From Paenibacillus mangrovi (GTDB lineage: Bacteria; Bacillota; Bacilli; Paenibacillales; Paenibacillaceae), in NCBI RefSeq assembly GCF_022898935.1, contig NZ_JALIRP010000011.1, positions 89,919 to 153,918 on the forward strand: a DNA stretch of 64,000 bases, given 5' to 3'. This document shows positions 24,973 to 35,077 of the stretch, one piece after another (the first letter of the stretch is position 1; each line of letters begins with the position of its first letter). The notes below the pieces were generated by a model. The model did no database searches. It was not told where the DNA came from and was given only the letters and a program-made list of their open reading frames with translations. Both the position numbers and the translations under genes were made by a program.

Positions 24973-27306
24973 TCATTCGGACGGGCCTTTTTGGTTTGCA
25001 CGGAAATCTCCCGGCGTGGTACTGGTCGCCTTTTTAAAAACCCGGATCAGCTGGGGGGCGTTTGAATATCCTACCGCATTAGAAATCTGAGCTATATTCA
25101 GCTCTGTGTTTAGAAGCAGGTGCTTCGCTTTCTCAACTCGATAATTCGTAACGTACTGGATAAATGTGATTCCTACGCGATTTTTAAACAACTCACTGAG
25201 ATACGACGTACTAACACCGCATTCGTCTGCAATCTTTTGCAAAGACAGGTCTTGAGCATATCTGTTCTCAATGATCTGAAACATTTTGCCTTCAATATCC
25301 TCTTTCTGTCTTTTATTCATCTTCTCGATCAATTGCGGCAAAGAATCGGCAAAAACCTGAAACATCCAATCCGACATCTCGTTCCGGTTGTTCAAGCGCA
25401 TAAATTCATCATATAACCTCCTGCTGTCCATCATATCGCGTTCATTACCGAATATTCGAATGGCGGAAACAAGAAGCTGCAAGCAAAATGTTTTCATTTG
25501 GCTAAAAGGGATATTCTGCGCTTGCAGATCTTCATGAAATTGATTCAGAGCCTCCCTGGCTCCTTGCTTGTCTCCCGAACGTATTTGCCTGAAAAGCCGA
25601 TCTTCCCAAATTACTGGATAATGAGCAATAACGGCTTCTTCGCGAATAGTCCCACCCGGTAAAATGACTTCATTGCCGTCGCCAAGCCAGTGCCGTTGCA
25701 GAGTCAGCCCTGCTTCGTTATAGGCGTCCGGCAACTCCTGGAGGGAATATGCCTTCCGACCGACCGATAACGTGACGGAGTGCTTCAATATTTTCAGAAT
25801 CGTTTGCCTTAACGTTTCAGCGGCATCCTGCAAATTCCGTTCCGTAAAGCTTTCAGGTAAATTCAGGATCGCAACGGCGTGTCTCGGAATAAGGACGGTC
25901 TCGATAGGAATTATTTCGCTTAGAAGCTCTTGAGCGATATTGGCAGCTGCGAATAAGAAAAGCGGTTCGTCCCTTTCCTTAAACGGGCATCCGGATTTAA
26001 CAGCATCCATCTCGATAATAAATACTGAATAATGGGGATGAGTGAAAGAACTCGGCAGTTGTGGCTGATGTTCCGCCTCCCCATCCGCTCCATCTTCGAT
26101 TTGCCCTAGCAAGAGGGAGTGTAAATAGTTGTTACGCATTACCGCGTTTTGTTCGAGATGCTTTTGCTTGTAATCGTGGTTTTCCTCCATCAGCTTCGCA
26201 ATTCGTTGTTCAATCTGATCGATCTTCAGATCAAAGGATCGGCTTGCCGTTGATTCTTCAGAGCTGTTATCGCCATTGCTTCGATTTAATAGCTTCACAA
26301 TGTGGCGTACCCCATTTTGAATTCTTTGAAAGCTGAGATAGGAGGTAATTAACGCAAGCAAAGAAAAAACGATTGTGGTAATAATAATGATGCTCTTCAA
26401 GGATTGGACGCTTTTATTTGGAGTGTCGGCAGGAACCATTAAGGCATATGTCCAATGATTTTTATCCGAGTGACTGTAGGTAACGAACGAATCTGGGTTG
26501 CGAATCCGAATAGTGGATGACGTTTTGTCGTTGTCATTCCATAAAGAGGTTATGCTTTTTATATTTTCCTCGCTAAGATCCTTATAAGCACCGGTCGCCG
26601 TAATTAGTTGGTTATTCTCATTGAAGATCATTAAAGCTTCATCTGAGTCTAACGGGAAGTTTCCAAGAAGCTGGCGTAAATAAGACTCTTTAATATTTAT
26701 AATCAGTACGGCTTTCATTTCGTTATTAAGATAAGGAAGGATACGGATGTACGAAACGGTTTTTCCGGGCGGACTGTCTGCGAATTTGACGATAGGACGG
26801 GGAGCGATCCAAAAGCTTTTCTTTCCGGTCGCCGCAGTCCTCTTAACTTCGTTCAGCCAGTTGGTATCCGGAAATGCAGAACTGTTGAAGGAAGCTACTC
26901 CGCTTTGATAAATAACCGTATCTTGGGCTACATGGTATAAATAGATGGAATCTACGGATTTTAATAAAAAAGCAAAGTTGGACAGATCATTGATTAAAGT
27001 GACCGTCAAAGGAAGAGAACCGATCGAAGGGCTGGCTCCTATATTAAGTAGTTCCGTTACGTTCGTTTGCAAGGAAAACTGATTAGAGAACTCCTCGATT
27101 TGATTGGTTAGCAGATCCATTTGGTCCTTCATCTGAATGATCGAATGCTGGGAGGAACGCTCCACTTCTTCCTCTACAATTCGGGAGCCTATCCAATACA
27201 GAATAGTGCCGAAAAACAGTATAGGAATCAAGGATAGCAATAAAATAATCGCAAGCCACTGCCGACCGGCCCATTGCTTCCAATGTGATAATTGCGATAG
27301 ACTCAT
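24973..27306 (-). CDS. Membrane-bound AraC-family regulator (YesN-like, two-TM sensor)
   Basis: The 777-residue protein has a membrane helix near residues 18-40, an extracytoplasmic Cache-like sensor region to about 300, a second helix (SIIIITTIVFSLLALITSYL), a cytoplasmic middle part, and a C-terminal AraC HTH (IADECGVSTSYLSELFKN and IAQISNAVGYSNAPQLIRVFKK). Such single-chain regulators sense an external ligand and control neighbouring carbohydrate genes. It is divergent from the first ABC importer operon, which is its likely target. Confidence 0.92.
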   Translation of the reverse strand: MSLSQLSHWKQWAGRQWLAIILLLSLIPILFFGTILYWIGSRIVEEEVERSSQHSIIQMKDQMDLLTNQIEEFSNQFSLQTNVTELLNIGASPSIGSLPLTVTLINDLSNFAFLLKSVDSIYLYHVAQDTVIYQSGVASFNSSAFPDTNWLNEVKRTAATGKKSFWIAPRPIVKFADSPPGKTVSYIRILPYLNNEMKAVLIINIKESYLRQLLGNFPLDSDEALMIFNENNQLITATGAYKDLSEENIKSITSLWNDNDKTSSTIRIRNPDSFVTYSHSDKNHWTYALMVPADTPNKSVQSLKSIIIITTIVFSLLALITSYLSFQRIQNGVRHIVKLLNRSNGDNSSEESTASRSFDLKIDQIEQRIAKLMEENHDYKQKHLEQNAVMRNNYLHSLLLGQIEDGADGEAEHQPQLPSSFTHPHYSVFIIEMDAVKSGCPFKERDEPLFLFAAANIAQELLSEIIPIETVLIPRHAVAILNLPESFTERNLQDAAETLRQTILKILKHSVTLSVGRKAYSLQELPDAYNEAGLTLQRHWLGDGNEVILPGGTIREEAVIAHYPVIWEDRLFRQIRSGDKQGAREALNQFHEDLQAQNIPFSQMKTFCLQLLVSAIRIFGNERDMMDSRRLYDEFMRLNNRNEMSDWMFQVFADSLPQLIEKMNKRQKEDIEGKMFQIIENRYAQDLSLQKIADECGVSTSYLSELFKNRVGITFIQYVTNYRVEKAKHLLLNTELNIAQISNAVGYSNAPQLIRVFKKATSTTPGDFRANQKGPSE

Positions 27307-27376
27307 GTATCTTCCTCTTTCGGCTTATCAGCCATTCCTGATATTTAAAATTAATACTAACTCCGAGACCGTATAG

Positions 27377-27390
27377 TGTCAACGCTTACA
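27377..27390. promoter_or_regulatory. cre-like site (13/14) in the regulator-importer gap
   Basis: TGTCAACGCTTACA matches TGNAANCGNWNNCW at all but one position. It lies between the divergent AraC gene and importer operon, so CcpA-mediated glucose control is plausible. Confidence 0.5.
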
Positions 27391-27418
27391 TTCACTGGAA
27401 GCCTGATAATGGCGGGCT

Positions 27419-27473
27419 CCGAAAAATTGATAATCGCATTAAAATCCTTGGAGGGCTTCTAGCCCTCCTTTTT
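27419..27473 (+). promoter_or_regulatory. Leader element with hairpin terminator (motif copy A)
   Basis: CCGAAAAATTGATAATC (27419-27435) is followed by a GGAGGGC-TTCTA-GCCCTCC hairpin (27450-27468) and five T residues. No gene ends upstream on this strand, so the terminator would act on a short leader RNA. The same 16 bp plus hairpin layout recurs at 36669-36723. Confidence 0.6.
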
Positions 27474-27513
27474 GTCATTAGCGGAGCATCTATATGTGGA
27501 ATGGAGGTAAACC

Positions 27514-27576
27514 GAATTATTGGTAATTGCATTAAAATCGCGTTCAACGTTACATTTAATCCAGATTCTACAGACA
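27514..27576 (+). promoter_or_regulatory. Recurrent upstream motif copy B (importer operon)
   Basis: GAATTATTGGTAATTGCA (27514-27531) contains the dyad AATTA-TTGG-TAATT. It runs into TTGCAT, 18 bp, TACATT, a possible weak promoter. A near copy precedes the GH43 gene at 34991, including the same TACATTTAATCCAGATTC stretch, and a third lies at 36858. Confidence 0.6.
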
Positions 27577-27590
27577 AAAGGAGGGAGAAA

Positions 27591-28493
27591 ATGAGCCAAC
27601 TATTGAAATCATACAAATCACACAGGGCATTAATTCTAATGTTCCTTCCAGGCTTCTTGCTATTTATTCTGTTTCGTTATGTACCTATTTATGGGATTCT
27701 GATCGCGTTTAAAAACTACAGAATCCTAGAAGGTGTGTGGTCCAGTCCATGGGCAGGCTTGGAAAACTTCCATCGCTTAGTTAGCGGTCCCGGTTTCTTG
27801 AAAGCGCTTCGAAATACGGGGATCATTGCGGTTCTGAAATACGTATTCGTCTTTCCAGCGCCAATAGTATTGGCGATCCTATTGAATGAGGTACGCAAAT
27901 CCTGGTTTAAGCGCACCATCCAGACCGTTACTTACTTGCCACACTTCTTCTCTTGGGTCATTTTGGCGAGTGTGCTCTTCACCTTTTTAAGTACAGACGG
28001 TGCCTTGAATCAGGTAGTAAAAATGTTGGGCTTCGAATCCATCAATTGGGTATCGGATCCAAACAAATTCTATGGACTGGTCGTACTGACGGATATTTGG
28101 GCAACCGTAGGCTGGAGCTCCATCATATACTTTGCCGCCTTATCAGGCATTGACCCTACGTTGTATGAAGCCGGCATTGTAGATGGTGCCAGCCGATGGC
28201 AACAAATCAGGCACATCACGATTCCTTCCCTCATGCCTACCATCATTACGATGTTGCTGCTAAGCATAGGGAACTTCCTGAATGTCGGCTTTGATCAAAT
28301 CTACAACTTGACTACAGCGCCCACAATGGAAGTAGCGGATATTCTTGATACCTATGTGCTTCGGAGACTACTTTCCATGGATTATGAACTGGGGACGGCT
28401 GCAGGATTGTTCTCCTCGATCGTCGGGTTAATATTAGTCATCTCCGCCAACCGATTGGTGAAGCTGTATGACAAAGATCAAGGGTTATGGTAG
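27591..28493 (+). CDS. Carbohydrate ABC importer permease (LplB-like)
   Basis: The 300-residue protein has six membrane helices and the EAA loop (YEAGIVDGASRWQQIRHITIPSL) of CUT1 permeases; homologues are annotated LplB/YtcP-type and often take up oligosaccharides without a dedicated ATPase in the operon. ATG 27591 follows AGGAGGGAGAAA. The second permease begins 11 bp after its stop. Confidence 0.92.
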   Translation: MSQLLKSYKSHRALILMFLPGFLLFILFRYVPIYGILIAFKNYRILEGVWSSPWAGLENFHRLVSGPGFLKALRNTGIIAVLKYVFVFPAPIVLAILLNEVRKSWFKRTIQTVTYLPHFFSWVILASVLFTFLSTDGALNQVVKMLGFESINWVSDPNKFYGLVVLTDIWATVGWSSIIYFAALSGIDPTLYEAGIVDGASRWQQIRHITIPSLMPTIITMLLLSIGNFLNVGFDQIYNLTTAPTMEVADILDTYVLRRLLSMDYELGTAAGLFSSIVGLILVISANRLVKLYDKDQGLW

Positions 28494-28504
28494 GAGGTAC
28501 GGAC

Positions 28505-29383
28505 ATGAATCACAGAACAGTTGGAGAGAAAATATTCGATGTGTTTAATGTATGCTTTCTATTATTGCTTGCGTTAAGTACGATCTATCCCTTTATGAAT
28601 GTATTGACCTATTCTTTGAGTACGCCTCATGCGGCCAATTTGCCGGGATTGCATTTTTTTCCGAAGGAAGTCACCTTCAATTCCTATATGAAAGTGCTTA
28701 GTAACATGGAGGTGTACAGGGCATTCGGCAATACGATGCTCAGAACGTTCGTAGGCGTAATCCTTCTAGTGTTATTGACCGCAATGACGGCTTATCCGTT
28801 GTCGGTTCGAACCTTTCCGCATCGTAAACAGATTACTTTCCTGATGGTGTTCAGCCTCATGTTCTATGGGGGATTGATTCCGACCTATCTCTTAGTTAAG
28901 AACTTAGGCATGATCGATACTATATGGGCGTTGGTATTGCCTCCCGCAGTATCGGGGTTCAATGTCATCGTCATGCGCAACTTCATGCAATCGATTCATC
29001 CGGAGCTCATCGAATCGGCCAAGATGGATGGGGCTAATGAGTTTATCGTGTTTATTCGGATCGTTCTTCCATTGTCGGCGCCGGTGATAGCCGTTGTCGG
29101 TTTATGGGCGGCCGTCTTTCATTGGAATGCCTGGTTTGACGCTATGATCTATACTTCAGGCCCTCGCCATGAAGTGCTCCAGTTGTTTTTGCGCAGGACG
29201 GTACTGGATGAGAGTAATTCATTCCTTCTATCGATCGATCCGGCTAGAGAGTTGAACTTATATACGCCTGTCACGTTGAAATCGGCAACGATCATGATTA
29301 TTACTTTACCGATATTGCTGGTCTATCCGTTCCTTCAGCGCTTCTTCGTTAAAGGCATTATGCTTGGCTCGGTTAAAGGTTAA
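28505..29383 (+). CDS. Carbohydrate ABC importer permease (YtcP-like)
   Basis: The 292-residue protein has six membrane helices and the EAA loop (IESAKMDGANEFIVFIRIVLPLS). ATG 28505 sits 6 bp after AGGAGGT. It pairs with the preceding permease and the following binding protein. No ATPase gene is present in this locus, so a shared MsmX-type ATPase is expected elsewhere. Confidence 0.92.
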   Translation: MNHRTVGEKIFDVFNVCFLLLLALSTIYPFMNVLTYSLSTPHAANLPGLHFFPKEVTFNSYMKVLSNMEVYRAFGNTMLRTFVGVILLVLLTAMTAYPLSVRTFPHRKQITFLMVFSLMFYGGLIPTYLLVKNLGMIDTIWALVLPPAVSGFNVIVMRNFMQSIHPELIESAKMDGANEFIVFIRIVLPLSAPVIAVVGLWAAVFHWNAWFDAMIYTSGPRHEVLQLFLRRTVLDESNSFLLSIDPARELNLYTPVTLKSATIMIITLPILLVYPFLQRFFVKGIMLGSVKG

Positions 29384-29485
29384 ATTGATCATGCCGAGCG
29401 GACTCGCGGTTATTATGTGGATGTCCACTATACATGTGGGATCCTTCATAATATATAAATTTTACAAATAAAAGGAGGGCTACAA

Positions 29486-31081
29486 ATGAAATTCAGAGAG
29501 TACCGCAAAGCAGTTCTAGTAACACTCGGTGCCTTACTTACCACTTCTGTCGCGGCGGGCTGTTCCCAGTCAGCTGAGAAGCCGGCGACATCGACTCAAG
29601 GCAGCGCGCAGTCAGCGGCACCGACTCAAAGCGCGCAGCCTTCTACCGAGAAACCGATTGAAATCAGCTGGATGGTTCCGCAATTGACGGAGGAGAACTC
29701 CTACGGCCAGAAATTGATCGAGGAGAAGTACAACGTAAAAATCAAACCGTACCTTATTGCTTATGCGGATTATGCTCAGAAGCAGCAAATTACGCTCGGA
29801 GGAGGCGAAATACCTGATGTTATGATGGTATTGGACCCAGTAAGCTTGCAAAAGTTCGCATCCCAGGGACTGCTAGCCGAGGTACCGGTGGATACGATTG
29901 CCCAGAATATGCCTAAGTACAAAGAAACTCTGGATAAAGATGTAAAGCAAGGTTGGTATTATTCGTTGTATGATGGAAAAAATTACGGGATTCCGACGTT
30001 CTACCCGGGCGGAAGATTCAATGCCAAAGCGGAGTGGAGAACGGATTTACTGAAGAAAGCAGGCATCGATAAAATTCCTGCCACAATTGATGAGATGACT
30101 ACCGCTTTCGAAGCGCTGAAGAAGATTGGAGTATACGGATTATCCTCCGGTGCGCCGAACAATGCTTGGTTCGCATTATTTAAGCAAATTTTCCCTGCTT
30201 ACGGCACCGTTCCGCCGCAATGGACGTTGAAGGACGGAAAAGTCGTCAATGGAGCCGTTCAGCCGGAAGCCAAAGCCGCATTAACTCAATTGGCGAACTG
30301 GTACAAGAAGGGTTATATTGATCCGGACTTCGTAACGGGCAAAGAATACAGAGAGAAGTTTATTGCCGGCAAGCTCGCTTATTATGATTACGGCGGCCTT
30401 CTGGATTTGGATGAAACCAATGCAAGCTCCATGATCAGTTTGGCCAAGCAGACGAACCCGGAATCGAAGATCGAATTTGCTCCATTGCCTCAAGGACCGG
30501 GAGGTCAAGGAGACTGGGCTTGGGGAGCGGCCGGCAATATTATCGCGTTCGGCAAGCAGCTGGAAGATGATCCCGAGAAGATGAAAAAGGTTATGGAGAT
30601 CATCGAAGCGACGGACATGACTGAGCAAGGGTTCCAGGAGCTTGCTCTCGGTAAACAAGGCGAACACTGGGATTACAAAGACGCGGCCAAAATGGAAGCT
30701 GGCGGAGCTAAACTGTTGCCACCGTACGATAATGTGGATAAACGTTTAGGAATAGGCCTTGGAGACGGAGGTTCTTTTAATCCATTCACCCGCCAGTTTG
30801 CTGCGGAAATTACCGATAAATGGAATACCGAAATGATTGAAATAGCCCAAAAGTATAACATGCCAAAGGTTGACTTGTTCGGGAAACCGGACGTATTGCC
30901 TTCTTCAGGGAAATATTGGGCGGATTTAGTTAAGCTTAAAAATGAAACATATATTTCGATCATTACGGGAGCAAAGCCAGTATCTGATTTTGACGTGTTC
31001 GTGAAGCAATGGAATGAACTAGGCGGCGCGCAATTAGAGAAAGAAGCTAATGAAATGTATACACAAGTGAATAAGAAGTAA
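29486..31081 (+). CDS. Extracellular solute-binding lipoprotein (LplA/YtcQ type)
   Basis: The 531-residue protein has a lipoprotein signal with Cys26 (VAAGC), a low-complexity Ser/Ala/Thr/Gln linker (residues 27-58), and a large type-1 sugar-binding domain (PIEISWMVPQLTEENSYGQKL onward). It should deliver oligosaccharides to the two permeases just upstream. ATG 29486 follows AAAGGAGGG. A terminator follows. Confidence 0.93.
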   Translation: MKFREYRKAVLVTLGALLTTSVAAGCSQSAEKPATSTQGSAQSAAPTQSAQPSTEKPIEISWMVPQLTEENSYGQKLIEEKYNVKIKPYLIAYADYAQKQQITLGGGEIPDVMMVLDPVSLQKFASQGLLAEVPVDTIAQNMPKYKETLDKDVKQGWYYSLYDGKNYGIPTFYPGGRFNAKAEWRTDLLKKAGIDKIPATIDEMTTAFEALKKIGVYGLSSGAPNNAWFALFKQIFPAYGTVPPQWTLKDGKVVNGAVQPEAKAALTQLANWYKKGYIDPDFVTGKEYREKFIAGKLAYYDYGGLLDLDETNASSMISLAKQTNPESKIEFAPLPQGPGGQGDWAWGAAGNIIAFGKQLEDDPEKMKKVMEIIEATDMTEQGFQELALGKQGEHWDYKDAAKMEAGGAKLLPPYDNVDKRLGIGLGDGGSFNPFTRQFAAEITDKWNTEMIEIAQKYNMPKVDLFGKPDVLPSSGKYWADLVKLKNETYISIITGAKPVSDFDVFVKQWNELGGAQLEKEANEMYTQVNKK

Positions 31082-31107
31082 CCTGGTAAAGTTTTATTGG
31101 GTCTACA

Positions 31108-31146
31108 ACAAAGGGAATCGTTATGGTAATAATGGATTCCCTTTAC
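31108..31146 (+). terminator. Terminator of the first importer operon
   Basis: AAAGGGAATC and GATTCCCTTT form a perfect 10 bp stem around a 15 nt loop; the following T run is interrupted (ACGTTTTT). Confidence 0.75.
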
Positions 31147-31276
31147 GTTTTTACAATCTATAAAGCGCTTAATTTATTTTGGGGAAGGAGGAAAATCGTA
31201 TTTAATATTCACTGCTAGATCGTTCTCAAGATTACAACTTGGTCAGTCAAATAAATATTGATTGGGAGGTAAGAGG

Positions 31277-34200
31277 ATGTTTATTGGAAGAGGTAGTAAG
31301 TTAAAGAAATTGGTCATGGTTTTGATGTGCCTAAGTTTGATTTTATCGGCAGCCATTGTCATACCGGGTCCTGTTGTGAGAGCGGATACAAAAGCGACTT
31401 ACTATGTCGATCCAGTAAACGGCCAGGATACGAATGATGGTATGTCAACGACTACCGCATTCCGTACGATTGAGCATGCTCGCGACGTTGTGCGTACGAT
31501 CAATGCCAACATGACTGACGATATTGAAGTGAAACTTAGAGGCGGAACCTACACGCTAAATTCCACCTTGAACTTCACGGATGCAGACTCGGGAACGAAT
31601 GGGTTCAACATTATTTATTCCGCCTATAACGGCGAGAAGCCGGTGATTAGCGGAGGCAAGCAGATTACGGGATGGACCTTATACGATGCCAGCAAAAATA
31701 TTTACACTGCCTATGCAGGTGGAGACATTGAAACGAGGCAACTATTCGTCAATGGAAATAGGGCAACAAGAGCAAGGAGCACGGGGGCGCCTTCACCACT
31801 GACCTTCGTTAAAGCATCGGGCTATACGGCAACGGGCAATGTATTAGCAAATAGCACGATTCCCATGCATAACTGGGGAAACAAGAGTGACATCGAGTTT
31901 GTATATAAAAATCAATGGACTGCGCCAAGAATTGGTGTCAGCACGATTACGAATAACGGAACCACAACTACATTCACGATGAAGCAGCCCGGTTGGGGAT
32001 TTGTAACCAATAAAGGGGGAACTTCAGTTGGCGGAACCTTTAATTCAAACGGAATTCCTTGGTACATTGAGAATGCTTACGAGCTGCTTGATGCAGAAGG
32101 GGAATGGTATCTGGACAGAGCAACGGACTATTTTTATTATAAACCAAGATCTGGAGAGAATCTTTCAACAGCTTCGGTTATTGTACCCACTTTGGAAGAA
32201 TTAGTAAGAATTCAAGGCTCTGATCTTGATCATAAGGCTAGCAACATCCAATTCAAAGGCGTTACTTTTTCGTATGCAACTTATCTAAGAGTGAATGGAG
32301 ATCGCGGATTACCGGATGCTCAGAACAACGTACTAAGGGATGACCTAGGTGAAACCATCATTAACGCTGCAATCAATTTGAAATACGCCCATTCCATTAA
32401 GTTTGAACGAGACATATTCGAGCACCTTGGCGGTACCGGACTGAACATGTATACCGGATCTCAGGACAATCTGGTAGTAGGAACGGTATTTACGGATATC
32501 TCAGGCAATGGTATACAGGTTGGGGATTATACAGGACTGTATAACGTAGGTTCTGAAAACTACGCTCAGTCCACAGATCCTCGTGTGATGCTTCGAAATA
32601 ATGATATAAATAATAGCTACTTTTACAAAATTGGTGCTGAGTATTTCGCTTCAACAGCCATAGCAGCCAGCTTACCTCAGGATATGGATATCACGCATAA
32701 TGAAATAGGCAATGTTCCTTATTCAGGTATCCATGTGGGCTGGGGATGGGGGACTACTCCTACCACGGTTCATGAAAGATCAAACATCCAGTACAACTAT
32801 ATACACGATGATATGGCATTGTTAGCAGATGGTGGAGCGATTTATACCAATGGCTCAACCAATGGCAGTTCCACAAACAAGGGAATGATCTCAAACAACT
32901 ATATTCAGAATGAGTGGAACACAAACGGAGCCTTGTATCCTGATGAAGGCAGCAGTTGGTACGATATAACAGACAATGTTGTTAACAACTCGTCCAGATA
33001 TCTTCTCATTTGGAAAAACACGATCCATGACATTGATGTAAATAACACGTATACAACAACTTCAAACAATACGAATGCTGGAACCAATACCAAAGTTACC
33101 AACACCACTGTCGTCTCAAACGGGAATTGGCCGCCTGCTGCTCTTGCGATCATGGATCGGGCAGGAATTGAAGCCGGATATCAGGATATCATTCCGCTAA
33201 AAAAATTATTCAGTATCACAGAGCCTGCTCCGATAACAGTGGACATCGGAACGGCAAAGACAGCGGCAGCTCTTGGATTGCCCGAGAAAGTAGGACTGGT
33301 TACCGATGTGGAAAATGTGGATGCCAGCGTGACTTGGGATTTAAATAGTGCAAGCTACGATCCAACTGCCGCGACGGAGCAGAACTTTACGGTAACAGGA
33401 GAAATAACGCTGCCTACGAGAGTCATAAACCCGAACAACGTGTCATTGTCAACAAGCGTTAGCGTAACTGTAAAGAAGATCGACTTAGCAGCCCACTGGA
33501 AGTTCGATGAAGGCTCCGGTACAGTCACCTCCGATTCATCAGGCAATAGTAAAACGGGTACATTGAACGGAGGAACTGCGTGGGTATCAGGTCAAGTAGG
33601 CAACGCTCTTTCCTTCAATGGCACCAACTCCTTCGTTGATATACCTGATGCATTAAACCCAACAGCATATACGGTTTCCTTATGGGTAAAACCAGAGGCG
33701 GCAACAGCGCAGAATATATGGGTAAGAACGGATTCTTCTGGTGCATCCAGATCATTTTCACATCAATTGCGAATTAATTCGAGCGGTAAGTTTGAAGCCT
33801 ACATGTATGATGGAGCGCTAAAAACTGTGACCGGTACAACCACTGTTCAGGCTGGGACATGGTACCATATTGCGCTGTCTGCAAAAAATAATGGACAGAT
33901 GAAGCTGTATGTCAACGGTCAATCCGAGGGTACGCCTGCAAGTATAAACAAGATGTGGACAGGAGGAACAAGGTATTGGCTTGCTTCTAACAGCGGAGGC
34001 GGATTTGGATGGTTTAAAGGTTTAGCCGATGATGTCAAGCTGTACAACTATGTGCTAAGCGACTACCATATATTACTTAATTCTGACATTCAGCCACCAA
34101 CGACAAAGGACAATGCGCCAAGCGGCTGGGTCAATCAAGACACCACAGTAACCTTAAGCGCAAGCGATAACGGATCGGGTGTAGCCAATACCTACTACAC

Positions 34201-34816
34201 GGTAGACGATGGCGCCGTGCAAGAGGGAGACACGGTGGTGTTGTCGGAAGAAGGCGTTCATCAGCTTGTATATTGGAGCGTGGACAAGGCAGGCAACGTG
34301 GAACAGACGCATACCGTTACCGTTAGCATCGACAAGACAGCACCGGAGATCGCGGTGACCGTTCCGGGGGACAACAGCATCTATGAAGATTCCGGGGATT
34401 TGACGCCTCAGATTACATTGACGGATAACTTGTCGGGTGTAGACAGCAGCAAGACGACGGTGACGCTCGATACGTATTCTTATCAAATCGGAACGGCGAT
34501 CCCGCTTTATACGCTGCCGCTTGGGCAGCATACGCTTGTTGTATCCTCCAGCGACTTGGTCGGCAACCAGGTAAGCAAGACCGTTCAGTTTACGACGGTG
34601 GCCAGCATCGATTCTTTAAAGGCATTGGTGAAACGCTTTGCAAATAACAATGGGATCGATGATGCCGATATTACCAAAAGTCTGCTGGGAAAATTGGCAA
34701 ACAACGATCTGAAAGGCTTTATGAATGATGTAAAGGCTCAAAGCGGGAAGCATATATCAAGCGAAGCGGCAAAATATTTGCTGCGAGACGCTCAATATGT
34801 ACTGACACAAAAGTAG
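31277..34816 (+). CDS. Large secreted beta-helix glycoside hydrolase-like protein with LamG and FIMAH-type C-terminus
   Basis: About 1179 residues. Signal peptide 1-35 (ending VRA/DT). Residues 40-650 form a right-handed beta-helix region whose start (YYVDPVNGQDTNDGMSTT, KLRGGTYTLNSTLNF, GEKPVISGG, RQLFVNGNRATRARS) resembles GH141-type enzymes. An Ig-like domain (650-735), a LamG/concanavalin-like domain (737-930, AHWKFDEGSG and LNGGTAWVSGQVGNALSFNG), two surface beta domains, and a helical FIMAH-like tail (1110-1179) follow. It is secreted and probably attacks a complex polysaccharide; specificity is unknown. ATG 31277 follows GGGAGGT; an in-frame TTG at 31262 precedes that site. Confidence 0.8.
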   Translation: MFIGRGSKLKKLVMVLMCLSLILSAAIVIPGPVVRADTKATYYVDPVNGQDTNDGMSTTTAFRTIEHARDVVRTINANMTDDIEVKLRGGTYTLNSTLNFTDADSGTNGFNIIYSAYNGEKPVISGGKQITGWTLYDASKNIYTAYAGGDIETRQLFVNGNRATRARSTGAPSPLTFVKASGYTATGNVLANSTIPMHNWGNKSDIEFVYKNQWTAPRIGVSTITNNGTTTTFTMKQPGWGFVTNKGGTSVGGTFNSNGIPWYIENAYELLDAEGEWYLDRATDYFYYKPRSGENLSTASVIVPTLEELVRIQGSDLDHKASNIQFKGVTFSYATYLRVNGDRGLPDAQNNVLRDDLGETIINAAINLKYAHSIKFERDIFEHLGGTGLNMYTGSQDNLVVGTVFTDISGNGIQVGDYTGLYNVGSENYAQSTDPRVMLRNNDINNSYFYKIGAEYFASTAIAASLPQDMDITHNEIGNVPYSGIHVGWGWGTTPTTVHERSNIQYNYIHDDMALLADGGAIYTNGSTNGSSTNKGMISNNYIQNEWNTNGALYPDEGSSWYDITDNVVNNSSRYLLIWKNTIHDIDVNNTYTTTSNNTNAGTNTKVTNTTVVSNGNWPPAALAIMDRAGIEAGYQDIIPLKKLFSITEPAPITVDIGTAKTAAALGLPEKVGLVTDVENVDASVTWDLNSASYDPTAATEQNFTVTGEITLPTRVINPNNVSLSTSVSVTVKKIDLAAHWKFDEGSGTVTSDSSGNSKTGTLNGGTAWVSGQVGNALSFNGTNSFVDIPDALNPTAYTVSLWVKPEAATAQNIWVRTDSSGASRSFSHQLRINSSGKFEAYMYDGALKTVTGTTTVQAGTWYHIALSAKNNGQMKLYVNGQSEGTPASINKMWTGGTRYWLASNSGGGFGWFKGLADDVKLYNYVLSDYHILLNSDIQPPTTKDNAPSGWVNQDTTVTLSASDNGSGVANTYYTVDDGAVQEGDTVVLSEEGVHQLVYWSVDKAGNVEQTHTVTVSIDKTAPEIAVTVPGDNSIYEDSGDLTPQITLTDNLSGVDSSKTTVTLDTYSYQIGTAIPLYTLPLGQHTLVVSSSDLVGNQVSKTVQFTTVASIDSLKALVKRFANNNGIDDADITKSLLGKLANNDLKGFMNDVKAQSGKHISSEAAKYLLRDAQYVLTQK

Positions 34817-34905
34817 AGCGATTCAAGTGTTTGAAACCAAGAGAATAAACGCAGATGACATCATTTTAGCGAATTTTAGGATGAAAAATACAAGGCCTTT
34901 ATTTA

Positions 34906-34947
34906 AACCACAATGCGACTCATCATCGTGTTGTGGCTTTTCTTTTT
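34906..34947 (+). terminator. Terminator after the beta-helix gene
   Basis: ACCACAATGCGA and TCGTGTTGTGG pair imperfectly, followed by CTTTTCTTTTT. Confidence 0.75.
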
Positions 34948-34958
34948 GTCAATGGAAC

Positions 34959-35048
34959 TGAATATTGATAATGCCTTTTATTGGCCTAACGAATAATTGG
35001 TAATTGCAAAAAAATGAGATTTGACGCTACATTTAATCCAGATTCAAC
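34959..35048 (+). promoter_or_regulatory. Recurrent upstream motif pair (copy C, GH43 gene)
   Basis: ATTGATAAT (34964-34972) and ATTGGTAAT (34996-35004) lie 32 bp apart. The second is part of GAATAATTGGTAATTGCA, which continues to TTGCAA, 18 bp, TACATT and the TTTAATCCAGATTC stretch shared with 27540-27570. Confidence 0.6.
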
Positions 35049-35077
35049 AAATATTAGGATTGATGAGGGATGAAGCG

